From positions 1 through 53,887 of the forward strand of contig CALDPX010000084.1 in the NCBI GenBank assembly GCA_937911745.1: DNA of 53,887 bases. Direction: 5' to 3'. The notes beneath the pieces were generated by a model. It saw only the letters and a list, made by a program, of their open reading frames with translations. It ran no database searches and was not told the origin of the DNA. The position numbers and the translations under genes were made by a program. Within the stretch, counting starts at the first letter, position 1, and each line of letters begins with the position of its first letter. The DNA is from an uncultured Alistipes sp. GTDB lineage: Bacteria > Bacteroidota > Bacteroidia > Bacteroidales > Rikenellaceae. This document shows positions 25,475-34,315 of the stretch, one piece after another.

Positions 25475-27523
25475 TTATTCCACTTTTTCCAATACCACGC
25501 AATCCAAACCGAACATATAGCCAAGCGACGCGGGATTTTTGCCAACAATCCTTGCTTCGAGCAATATTTTATTCTCTTTGGCAGTGGTTTTGCCCAAATC
25601 AATCTCGCCCGAATTGACTACTGCGGCAAAATAGCTGTCCAGCACTCTTGTCTTCTTGCCACCGAGTAGGAACAGCACTTTGCCATAGTCGGCAGCCTTT
25701 GTGGCGTGGAGTTTTACATTATATGTTCCATTCTCCTTGACGGGAATTACTACTCTTATCCAGTCGCCCGTTGTGCCACCAAAGCATGTCAGCTGTTTGC
25801 CGCCACTCCACTCTCCATCGGGGAAGCCGAGCATACTCTGACGGTCTATTTGTAGGGCCTGCGACTTGGCATCCACTTCGAGCGATTCCATCTCTATCGA
25901 GCTGGGAAAGGTGTATTTTGCGGGGTCTGCGGGGGGAGTGGGCATCTCGCGCTTAGCCTCCATTATATCCGTGGTATCCTCTGCCACAGAATCTATATCG
26001 CCATACCAATAGACCGTAGTGGAGTAGTCTACTGCGCCCGGCACCCAACTAATCATCTCCAAGTCGAAAACAAGACTCTCTTTGAAAGGTATAGCATCGA
26101 GTGCTCGTGTGCGTAGCCAAGTGTTGTAACCATTCGAGGATGCCAAGTCGGCACGAGGTGCACCTCCAAATGGAGTGTGGAAGGGTACTACGGGAGCCCA
26201 CGAGGAGTTGTAGTAGTCCTCTGTGCCCGTACCAAAGTGAGAGGGGAACTCTTCGCCATCAACATATATTTTCTCGTCACCCTCGCCGTACCATGCTCTG
26301 GCGTAGTTGAAGAGCGTTAGCATATCGCCACGATAGATACCTGTGCCTTTGAGTGTGGCAAAGCGCCAGTCGTAGCACTCCGAGTGGTTGTTGGTCACAG
26401 GCAGCCCATACTCACTACGCCACGCAGAGTGAAAGTAGAGCGAGCGCTCGTTCCAATTGTAACGAGAGGTAACAGCCTCCACCTCTACGGTAGCACTGTT
26501 ATCGGCAATGTTTTCTATTGAGAGAGTTGCCTCCTTGCGATAGGGCATAAGCCAATTGATGCTCACACTCTCCTTGCCGTCTGAGTTAAGCCATAGGCTC
26601 CTCACTTCGGGTGTACCCATTCCGGCACCTGCAAGGTCCGACAAGGGAACGCATACGGTATGTGCTCCATCGAACGACATACGGACCAATAGGCGACGTG
26701 TAGCCTCGCCCCAATCATCCACCTCTTTGCACCTGACGACGATAGACCTAATAACCCTCTCGCCTTTGGGCATATCAAGCCTAAGACTCTCGCCCGGAGA
26801 GAGCACACCACCACTTTTTGTAGTGCGTCCCTTGACGGATGTGGGGGTGGTTAGGATTTTGGCCGTTTCGGCAATCTTTTTCGAGGCGCGTTTTGCCACC
26901 TCTACCGAGAAACTCTCTATTTGCACACTATCTGCATAGCGGCGGAAGTTGGCTTGGAAATAGCGAGGTACACCATTCCAGCCTTGTGGTTCTTCGAGAG
27001 TTATCTTGCACGAGCGACCATAGGGAATGGGGAGGAAGAGCGTACTACCGCCCTTTACGCCCACCTCGTAACTTGTGTGCGTATTGAGCAAACCCTCGCT
27101 CAGAGCCGACAAGCCAAAGCGGTGGAGGTCGTAGGCGGGGATTATCCAGTCGGGTTCAAGATGACCATCAAAGTAAAACCTTAGTGTCGAGCGTGGTGAG
27201 TGGGTGGTTATCCAGATGCGTGTGATAACGCCCGGGTGATTCTCCTCGAAGATAACTTTCTCTACCCTCCCGTCAATGGTGTCTGTGCGGATAATTCCGA
27301 AACCATCGTTGTTGGCAAACCAATCCTCTTTGCTCTGAGGGTTGTCCGAGCGACGGTCGTGGCTACTTGTCTGCATCTGTTGGTACTCCACTTTGGGAAA
27401 CTCGCACACGCTTTCCCACGAAACCATCTCGTCCAAGAAATCCTCTATGGTAAGCATCTTGCCACTCTCCGAGCAACTCAAAACACCTACCATTAGTGCT
27501 ATAATTACAACTATCTTTTTCAT
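25475..27523 (-). CDS. GH172 (DUF2961) lipoprotein with C-terminal beta-domain
   Basis: A 682-aa lipoprotein (lipobox VGVLSC). The GH172 body has SSHDRRSDNP, ENHPGVITRIWITTHSP, LRFYFDG, INWLMPY and the signature GEGDEKIYVDGEEFPSHFG followed by TGTEDYY. E414 and E435 are 21 residues apart, the spacing I recall for the catalytic pair of the Bifidobacterium dentium alpha-D-fructofuranosidase/DFA-I synthase (E270/E291). A C-terminal ~130 aa beta-sandwich (PDGEWSGGKQLTCFGGTTGD, NGTYNVKLHATKAADYG) looks like an accessory carbohydrate-binding module. Characterised members act on alpha-D-fructofuranosides/difructose anhydride or D-arabinan; the neighbours favour fructose chemistry. Confidence 0.88.
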   Translation of the reverse strand: MKKIVVIIALMVGVLSCSESGKMLTIEDFLDEMVSWESVCEFPKVEYQQMQTSSHDRRSDNPQSKEDWFANNDGFGIIRTDTIDGRVEKVIFEENHPGVITRIWITTHSPRSTLRFYFDGHLEPDWIIPAYDLHRFGLSALSEGLLNTHTSYEVGVKGGSTLFLPIPYGRSCKITLEEPQGWNGVPRYFQANFRRYADSVQIESFSVEVAKRASKKIAETAKILTTPTSVKGRTTKSGGVLSPGESLRLDMPKGERVIRSIVVRCKEVDDWGEATRRLLVRMSFDGAHTVCVPLSDLAGAGMGTPEVRSLWLNSDGKESVSINWLMPYRKEATLSIENIADNSATVEVEAVTSRYNWNERSLYFHSAWRSEYGLPVTNNHSECYDWRFATLKGTGIYRGDMLTLFNYARAWYGEGDEKIYVDGEEFPSHFGTGTEDYYNSSWAPVVPFHTPFGGAPRADLASSNGYNTWLRTRALDAIPFKESLVFDLEMISWVPGAVDYSTTVYWYGDIDSVAEDTTDIMEAKREMPTPPADPAKYTFPSSIEMESLEVDAKSQALQIDRQSMLGFPDGEWSGGKQLTCFGGTTGDWIRVVIPVKENGTYNVKLHATKAADYGKVLFLLGGKKTRVLDSYFAAVVNSGEIDLGKTTAKENKILLEARIVGKNPASLGYMFGLDCVVLEKVE

Positions 27524-27545
27524 AATGTGGTGACAGTAAATCTAA

Positions 27546-29240
27546 TTAATAATCAACCGCAGGCATATCCTCTGCCAGCGTTTGTGCATCACCATACCAA
27601 AATATCGTGTTCGCAAGGTCGCACAAACACTCCTGACCCTGCATTTCTAAGTCGAATTGGAGCGACCGAGAGAAAGGAATCTTATCCAAAAAGCGACAGC
27701 GATAGTGGGTATTATTCCCTTTAAATTTAGGCTCGTCAAGTCTTGGCTCGCCACTCTGTGGTGCGTTGAAGCGAAAGTAACCACAAAAGCTATAATAGTC
27801 TTCCAAGCCCGTACCATAATGCGAGGGGAAATCCTCCCCATCGACCCATATCTTTTCGTCACCCTCGCCATTCCAGTCCGAATTGGGACTGCAAATGGTG
27901 TAGACGTCGCCCACGAATACTCCTCTGCCACCCGAGATGCGCGTAAAATCCCATTCGTAGCCGTTGATGTAGTCGTGCCACAGTTTTACCGTCACATCCT
28001 TATCCTCTTTGTGGCGTGCGTGGAAGTAGAGCGAGCGTGCATCCCATACGTAATCTGCAAGCGACACCACGGAGGCAATATTCACATCCTGCGACGATAT
28101 GTTGTGGTACTCTATCTTGGCTTCCGACTGATATGGCATCAGCCAACGTACAGCCATAGCACCCTTGCCATCGGAAGTGTAGCGTGCACTCTTTTGGTAG
28201 TAACCACCTATACCCACAGCCGCCAACTCCGACAGAGGAACTTCTATGGTGGTGTTGGAGTCGAAGGTTGCCCTCACAACGATGCTGTCAAGCAACAGTG
28301 CTGTATTATGAGCCTTTGAACTGAGCGACACCTTCAACTCGGAGATGGCTCTTGTACCCGAGGGTAGCTCAAAACCCTTTTGCTCTCCCGTTGCAAGAGC
28401 CATCGCATTCTCGTAGGTGCTATTAACGCGAGGCGCAGGATTTAGTAATGCTTCGTTAACGGCTTTTATTTTGCTCTTATTGGCAATCAACTGATCTTTG
28501 GAGAAGGTCTTCACTTTGGCATCTTTGCGGTAGCGGCGATAGTTGATATGGTAGTAGCGCGAGGTGGTGTATGGGTCGTCGGTGAGCTCCTCGATGGTAA
28601 TCTTACACGAAGTGGAATAGGGGATGGGCAAGTAGAGAACACTACCCCTAATCCAATTATTGCCGGGCTGTACCAAACCATCGCCGAGTTTTACGCCCGT
28701 ATCGCCCGCAAAGTCCTGCAAATCGAAACTCGAAATTTTCCACTGCGGAGTAATAGAGCCGTCGAAGTAGAAGCGAATGACCGTATTTGTGCTGCCAAAC
28801 GAGGTGAGCCAGATGCGCGTGATGACTCCCGGATTTTCCTCTTCGAAAATCACTTTTTCGAGTCGGTTGTCGCGTTGCTCGAAACGTTCATAGCCCCAGC
28901 CATCATCGTTGCTAAACCAATTTTCCGGGTCGTTGGGTGTTACAGAGCGGCGGTCATAGCTACTCGCCTGCCGCTGGGTGTACTCCTCCGATGGGAAGCG
29001 TGTCATCTCGTCATCGGAGATCATTTCGTCCAACAACCCTCTAAGAGTTATGGTAACCGGAACTATTGGCTCTGGATCGGGTGTTGGCTCCTTGCTACAC
29101 TCGCACTCCTCTTTGCCACACACATCGCAGACCTCCTTATCCTGAGGCTGAGGATCGACATCGGGCTGGCACGAGCAGAGTGTTGGCATCCCAATAATCA
29201 GGGACGCGGACACTACCAATATCGTATTAATTCGTTTCAT
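27546..29240 (-). CDS. GH172 (DUF2961) lipoprotein with Cys-rich N-terminal linker
   Basis: A 564-aa lipoprotein starting MKRINTIL, with Cys near residue 22-24 (TLCSC). An unusual linker follows: KEVCDVCGKEECECSK (five Cys in about 12 residues), then Pro-rich PTPDPEPIVPV. The GH172 core matches the neighbour: SSYDRRSVTP, ENPGVITRIWLTS, GEGDEKIWVDGEDFPSHYG and TGLEDYY, with E459 and E480 conserved 21 apart. It lacks the extra C-terminal beta-sandwich. It begins 38 bases after the SusD stop and ends 22 before the other GH172, so the pair is probably a diverged duplication with different specificity or cell location. Confidence 0.87.
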   Translation of the reverse strand: MKRINTILVVSASLIIGMPTLCSCQPDVDPQPQDKEVCDVCGKEECECSKEPTPDPEPIVPVTITLRGLLDEMISDDEMTRFPSEEYTQRQASSYDRRSVTPNDPENWFSNDDGWGYERFEQRDNRLEKVIFEEENPGVITRIWLTSFGSTNTVIRFYFDGSITPQWKISSFDLQDFAGDTGVKLGDGLVQPGNNWIRGSVLYLPIPYSTSCKITIEELTDDPYTTSRYYHINYRRYRKDAKVKTFSKDQLIANKSKIKAVNEALLNPAPRVNSTYENAMALATGEQKGFELPSGTRAISELKVSLSSKAHNTALLLDSIVVRATFDSNTTIEVPLSELAAVGIGGYYQKSARYTSDGKGAMAVRWLMPYQSEAKIEYHNISSQDVNIASVVSLADYVWDARSLYFHARHKEDKDVTVKLWHDYINGYEWDFTRISGGRGVFVGDVYTICSPNSDWNGEGDEKIWVDGEDFPSHYGTGLEDYYSFCGYFRFNAPQSGEPRLDEPKFKGNNTHYRCRFLDKIPFSRSLQFDLEMQGQECLCDLANTIFWYGDAQTLAEDMPAVDY

Positions 29241-29278
29241 ACTTTTACTTGTTTTTCCAGGATGGGAAACATACTCAA

Positions 29279-31093
29279 CTACCAACCGAGGTTTTGTACC
29301 ATCCGGTTGGGATTTTTATCCACCTCGCTCTGAGCAATGGGGAAGAAATAGTGAGTTGGTGCCTCAAATACTCGCTCTTCGCACATAACTCTCTCATAGA
29401 AAGCATCATCGCTTATCGAAGAGCCCTCCATAATATTGAGGCAGTGTACGGCTTTACCCTCGGTCTGGGGAGCAATCTTCCAACGCCTAACATCGAAGAA
29501 ACGGTGGTTCTCGAAGGCGAGTTCTATGCGCCTCTCGTGACGGATACGCTCCCTCATCTCGTCTTGAGTGAGGTTTTCGGGCAACTCGGGAAGACCAGCT
29601 CTCTCGCGTATGGCATTCACAGCCTCGTAGCACTCTTCGGTAGGACCATAGTACTCGTTGATGGCCTCCGCAAGGTTGAGGTAGAACTCGCCCACACGGA
29701 AATAGTTCCAAGTGGTCCTGGTTGCTACAAAGGGGGTAGATGTGATGTTTATGTTGTTGTGTTTGCGCATTAGATAACCTGTCTTGCAGTAGTCCGAGGA
29801 GCCATACTTCTTGCCATCAATGCCATTATACCACAATTCGAGTGTGTGACCGTGTTTCCAGGTTTGACCCGCAAAGTTGATACTCGCATAGAAACGAGGC
29901 TCACGATTGACATACATATTTCTCACACCCGAGGGCCAATAACCATTGGCATTTGCCGAGGAGGTGTATCCATTCTCCATATATCCTGCTGCGGGGTTGA
30001 TGATGGGAGTTTTGCCGTCAGCCTCGTAGCCGAGGATGGGCGACTCGCCATTTGCCATCTGGTAGGCATCAACCAACTCTTGTGTGGGGTTGAAAATCGA
30101 AGGACAGCCATAGCTGATAGGGTCGGCGCACCAAATGTGGTGCCAATAGTCACCCATATTCTTAGCCCAGATAATCTCATCATTCCAGTTCTCAATAAAA
30201 ACCTCTTCATAGTTCTTCATTGGATCTTGTGTGGCGCTGTAATGGAGTTTTAAGTTTGCCTTGGCGAACTCTTCTAAGGCATCCATTTGGGCATCTACGG
30301 CACGTTTCCACTTCTCTTTGTCGTAGGTCTGCGAGATGAGGCTTTCGCCCGTGTCGGGGTCTTTAAGTCGAGCGAGTTCGGTGTTGCCGTTGTAGAGCGG
30401 GCTGGCTGCATAGAGCAGAACGCGGGCGCGCAAAGCATAGGCTGCCGATTTGATGGGACGACCATACTCGGTGGTCGCACGCATGGTGGGCAACAAATCG
30501 TATGCATCCTCACAATCTTTCACGATGGCTTCTACACACTCGTCGAAGGGTTTGCGGACAATGGCACCCCAGTCGTCATCGGTAGCTACCACATAGTCGA
30601 TGATTGGAATAGGTCCGTAGCAACGCAACGACAAGAAGTGCATAAATGCCCTCAGGAAATACGCCTCGCCCGAGAGTTCATCCATTTCGGCTTTTCCCAT
30701 ATTGGGAACGCGCGAGATGTTTGCGAGGAAGGTGTTGATAGTCCTAAGCGAACAGTAGGTCTCTGCCCATACGGGTACTCTGGTGATGTTGGTGGCATTC
30801 CACGAACCTGCATTGATAAGGTGGGCGTATGAGGCTCCGAAGGCAATCTCCATTTCGTCACAACCACCCGTGAAGGGCGAACGCCACGCACCATCATCGG
30901 CAAAGTTAGCCTCCGAGGGTAACCACGAATAGCAGTTCCAGAGCCATTGACGAGCCCATTCGGGGTTGGTAAAGACTTCGTCTTTGGTCATATCGTCATC
31001 GGGAGTCTTTTCGAGGTAATCCTCCAAAGACTCGCAAGCGTACGTTCCAACAACAACTGCTGCAATAGCAAACAAACGATATATCTTTCTCAT
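29279..31093 (-). CDS. SusD-like nutrient-binding outer-membrane lipoprotein
   Basis: A 604-aa RagB/SusD family protein. Signal MRKIYRLFAIAAVVVGTYAC ends in a lipobox; an ATG two codons upstream is also possible. Typical elements are CESLEDYLEKTPDDDMTKDEVFTN at the mature N-terminus, the TPR-rich scaffold (LSGEAYFLRAFMHFLSLRCYG, AYALRARVLLYAASPLYNG) and the end EVDKNPNRMVQNLGW. It forms the lid over the SusC channel and binds the oligosaccharide. It begins 27 bases after the SusC stop. Ligand specificity is inferred from the operon. Confidence 0.93.
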   Translation of the reverse strand: MRKIYRLFAIAAVVVGTYACESLEDYLEKTPDDDMTKDEVFTNPEWARQWLWNCYSWLPSEANFADDGAWRSPFTGGCDEMEIAFGASYAHLINAGSWNATNITRVPVWAETYCSLRTINTFLANISRVPNMGKAEMDELSGEAYFLRAFMHFLSLRCYGPIPIIDYVVATDDDWGAIVRKPFDECVEAIVKDCEDAYDLLPTMRATTEYGRPIKSAAYALRARVLLYAASPLYNGNTELARLKDPDTGESLISQTYDKEKWKRAVDAQMDALEEFAKANLKLHYSATQDPMKNYEEVFIENWNDEIIWAKNMGDYWHHIWCADPISYGCPSIFNPTQELVDAYQMANGESPILGYEADGKTPIINPAAGYMENGYTSSANANGYWPSGVRNMYVNREPRFYASINFAGQTWKHGHTLELWYNGIDGKKYGSSDYCKTGYLMRKHNNINITSTPFVATRTTWNYFRVGEFYLNLAEAINEYYGPTEECYEAVNAIRERAGLPELPENLTQDEMRERIRHERRIELAFENHRFFDVRRWKIAPQTEGKAVHCLNIMEGSSISDDAFYERVMCEERVFEAPTHYFFPIAQSEVDKNPNRMVQNLGW

Positions 31094-31120
31094 AGTCATT
31101 TCTTTTGTTTCATAGGAGGT

Positions 31121-34100
31121 TTAGAAATCAATCTGGCAGCCTAGGTTAATGGTGCGTTGTTGGGGATAGTTACCCGTACCACTATCCACCTCGGGGTCTA
31201 CGAATCCTAAGTGGTCGAAGCAGAGTAGGTTGATACCATTGATGAACACCCTTGCCCCTTCAATGCCAAGCTTGCGAGAGGTTCGCTCTGCAAGTCGATA
31301 GCCAATCTCGGCATTTTTGAGTTTCAGGTAACTTGCATCCCTCATATAGAGTGTGCTGATGACGTAGTTATTTGGGTTATTGCCATCAATAACTGCGGGA
31401 TACTTGGCATTTGAGTTGTCTGCACCGGGTATCCAACGGTTGTCGTAGTACTCGCGCGAGATGTTGTAGCGGGGATACTCCAACGAGTAGGGCCACATAT
31501 CCTCGCTCGTGAGGAACATATTGGCATTGGTGGCTCCCGTAAAGCCGAGCGAGCAATCCCACTGCCCGTAAGAGAGCGAAAGACCAAAACCAAACATTAC
31601 CTCGGGCATACGTCCATAGCCGATATACTCCCTATCGTAGGCATCAATAACACCATCGCGGTTCTTGTCTTTATACTTCACATCACCCGGATATACCGTT
31701 TTGGAGAGTTTCTGGGTGGGCGAATTTCTGATATCGTCTTCGTCCTCGAAGAAGCCTATTGCCACATATCCGAGTGGCTGACCGATACTTGTGCCGCGAG
31801 TGTTTTGGTAAGCCCACTTAGCCTGTGGCGAGTCATCCTCAATTATGACATTGTGTGCATAGGTATAGTTTGCATAGGCAGAGAAGAATAGCCCATTGTT
31901 GTAGGTCTTTTTGAACTCCAACATAGCATCGAAACCCTTGTTGTTTACCTCGCCGAGGTTGGCGTAGGTGGCGGCAGTAATACCCGTTACAATCGGAATG
32001 GTGCCACGAGTGAGCAAAATATCCTTCCTATCCTCATTAAAGAAGTCGAATTGGAGACTCAGAGCCTCATCGAAGAGCCTCAGATCGAAGCCAATATCGG
32101 TTTTGTGTGACTTTTCCCAGGTGACGTCGGCTGCGAGTTTGCCCTCGTAGATACCTGAGTAGGACTGCTGGGTCGTGCCGAATAACGCGCCAGGACCATA
32201 CGTTACGGTCGAAACATAGAGGAACCTGTCGCCACCAATCTGATCGTTACCGACAACACCATATGAGCCACGCACTTTCAGATAAGCAGTATCGCCGAAA
32301 AACCTTTGCCAAATATCCTCATCCGAAATGACCCAACCTAGCGAGATGGAGGGGAACATACCATAGCGGTTACCTTTCTTGAAGTTCTCGGAGCCGTTGT
32401 AGCCAAAGTTGAATTCAGCCATGTAGCGGTGGGCATAGTCGTAGGTCATACGGCCCGCCAATCCCTGCTGACGGTAAGGAAGATTGAGAATGGAAGAGCC
32501 CGCAGTGAGGTCTTTATAGTCGCGGCGGTTGAAGAGTAACATCGCCGAAAGGTTGTGCTCCTCGTTGACCGTACGAGCCCAATTAAGACCGAGGTCGAAG
32601 TAGTATGAGCGATTAGAGGAGTTAGAGAAACTATACGCCATACTACCCTGCTCGCGAATAACATTGTAGAGATCTTCGCCATTCTCGTCTTTACCCATAT
32701 AGCGTTTCATCCCGTAGCTGATGTAGCGGTTGCTATAATTGGCATACATCATATCGTACGAGAACTTCGAGGAGAAAGAGAGTCCTTCGGTTATCAGGTT
32801 TGAGAGATCCCATTGAATGTTGGCAGTGCTCTGAATGGTCGATATAAACTGCTTTGCGTAGCCACTCTGGGTTGCGAGAGCCCAAGGGTTTAGCACAATA
32901 GCCGAAGCGCCACTACCTGGTGTACCATCGGGGTTGCGCACGGGCGAGGATATGGGTGAATTCTGACGCATTGCAGCAAAGATGGTGCTCGAAGCAGTGC
33001 CGGGATAGGTTTTGTCTTGGAAGATACCGCCAAGCGAAAGATTGAAGACAATGTCTTTGGAGAGATTAACATCCGTATTGGAGCGGAAGTTGTAGCGGTC
33101 GGAGCGGGTGTTTGTACGATACTTATAGGCAGGGTCCTCTTTGAATAGACCGCTCTGGCTGGTGTAGCCCACATTGAGGAAGTATCGGATAATCTCGTTA
33201 CCGCCCGAGATGTTTACGTTGTTGATGGTTTGGTTGGCAGTGCGATTGAGTACCTCGTCAATCCAATTCACATTGGGATAGAGGTATGGGTCGCTGCCAT
33301 CTTTGAATTTCTGCAACTCTTCGGGATACCAAGGGAGAGTCGCCCCCTCGCCCTTTGCGTGGGTTACAGCCTCACACATAAGCGATGCAAACTCATAAGC
33401 GTTGATATATTGAGGAAAGCGGAGTCCTTCCAGACTTGCCCACTCCGTGCGAATAGTCACTTTAGGGGCTCCCATAGAGCCTTTTTTTGTATTGATAAGG
33501 ATGACACCATTTGCACCCCTCACACCATATACTGCGGTTGCGGAGGCGTCTTTGAGGATTGTGAAACTTTCAATCTCTTGGGGGTTTATGAGGTTGAGGT
33601 CGCGCTCGACACCATCGACCATTATCAGGGGCGCCTTGTCACCCCAGGTTGCCATACCCCTAATATATATGGTGGCATAGTCGTTACCTGGCTCGCCTGT
33701 CGATTGGCGACTTATGATGCCGGGCATCGAACCACCCAATACATTCGAGAGCGTCACACTTGGACGGCTTTCGAGCTTTTCGGGTGCAAGTTGCGAGAGA
33801 GCTCCCGTTACGGTCTCTTTCTTCTGCACACCATAACCTACAACCACCACATCTTCGAGCACCTGACCCGAAGAGCGCATAACTACGTTGTGGGTGGTTT
33901 GGGTGGTGTATTCCAACTCAACCGTTTGGTAGCCCAGATACTCATAGAGCACGATGTCGCCCTTTTGGAGTCCCGAGAGGGTGTATGTGCCGTCGGTTGC
34001 GACTATGGTTCCTGTGGTTGAATCTTTTACAATGACACTTGTGCCCACCATTGGGTTGCCGTCAATATCGACAACCATACCGCTGAGCTCACCCGCCGAC

Positions 34101-34180
34101 TGCGCCATTGCTACGCTACTCTGCACGAGCAGTAGCAGCACCACCATAGCCCTATATAATGCGTGTAAACGTTTCTTCAT
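31121..34180 (-). CDS. SusC-like TonB-dependent outer-membrane transporter
   Basis: A 1019-aa protein starting MKKRLHALYR, with signal cleavage after VAMA. Layout: carboxypeptidase-regulatory-like domain (LSGMVVDIDGNPMVGTSVIVKD), TonB box region (VVVGYGVQKKETVTGAL), plug (GVRGANGVILINTKKG) and a 22-strand barrel ending in FVDPEVDSGTGNYPQQRTINLGCQIDF. It imports oligosaccharides with the SusD partner using TonB energy. An in-frame extension of 40 codons upstream was rejected because it crosses a hairpin and lacks signal character. Confidence 0.93.
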   Translation of the reverse strand: MKKRLHALYRAMVVLLLLVQSSVAMAQSAGELSGMVVDIDGNPMVGTSVIVKDSTTGTIVATDGTYTLSGLQKGDIVLYEYLGYQTVELEYTTQTTHNVVMRSSGQVLEDVVVVGYGVQKKETVTGALSQLAPEKLESRPSVTLSNVLGGSMPGIISRQSTGEPGNDYATIYIRGMATWGDKAPLIMVDGVERDLNLINPQEIESFTILKDASATAVYGVRGANGVILINTKKGSMGAPKVTIRTEWASLEGLRFPQYINAYEFASLMCEAVTHAKGEGATLPWYPEELQKFKDGSDPYLYPNVNWIDEVLNRTANQTINNVNISGGNEIIRYFLNVGYTSQSGLFKEDPAYKYRTNTRSDRYNFRSNTDVNLSKDIVFNLSLGGIFQDKTYPGTASSTIFAAMRQNSPISSPVRNPDGTPGSGASAIVLNPWALATQSGYAKQFISTIQSTANIQWDLSNLITEGLSFSSKFSYDMMYANYSNRYISYGMKRYMGKDENGEDLYNVIREQGSMAYSFSNSSNRSYYFDLGLNWARTVNEEHNLSAMLLFNRRDYKDLTAGSSILNLPYRQQGLAGRMTYDYAHRYMAEFNFGYNGSENFKKGNRYGMFPSISLGWVISDEDIWQRFFGDTAYLKVRGSYGVVGNDQIGGDRFLYVSTVTYGPGALFGTTQQSYSGIYEGKLAADVTWEKSHKTDIGFDLRLFDEALSLQFDFFNEDRKDILLTRGTIPIVTGITAATYANLGEVNNKGFDAMLEFKKTYNNGLFFSAYANYTYAHNVIIEDDSPQAKWAYQNTRGTSIGQPLGYVAIGFFEDEDDIRNSPTQKLSKTVYPGDVKYKDKNRDGVIDAYDREYIGYGRMPEVMFGFGLSLSYGQWDCSLGFTGATNANMFLTSEDMWPYSLEYPRYNISREYYDNRWIPGADNSNAKYPAVIDGNNPNNYVISTLYMRDASYLKLKNAEIGYRLAERTSRKLGIEGARVFINGINLLCFDHLGFVDPEVDSGTGNYPQQRTINLGCQIDF

Positions 34181-34224
34181 AACGCCGTTGTTATTGGGTC
34201 GTAAATAGTCTTCTTTAAGTTTAT

Positions 34225-34263
34225 ACAAACCTCCCTGTCCTGCAAAAGAGCAGGGAGGTTTGT
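34225..34263 (-). promoter_or_regulatory. Hairpin in the susC leader
   Basis: Perfect 13-bp arms (ACAAACCTCCCTG and CAGGGAGGTTTGT) around a 13-base loop lie between the FnIII/LRR gene and susC. No T run follows on the minus strand. It may be a processing or stability element, or a conditional attenuator, that makes SusC/D levels differ from the first gene. Confidence 0.6.
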
Positions 34264-34315
34264 ATGGGTTAGAACTTGCTTCTGTGGGGCAGGTGCCCAC
34301 ACCAGAAGTGAATAA

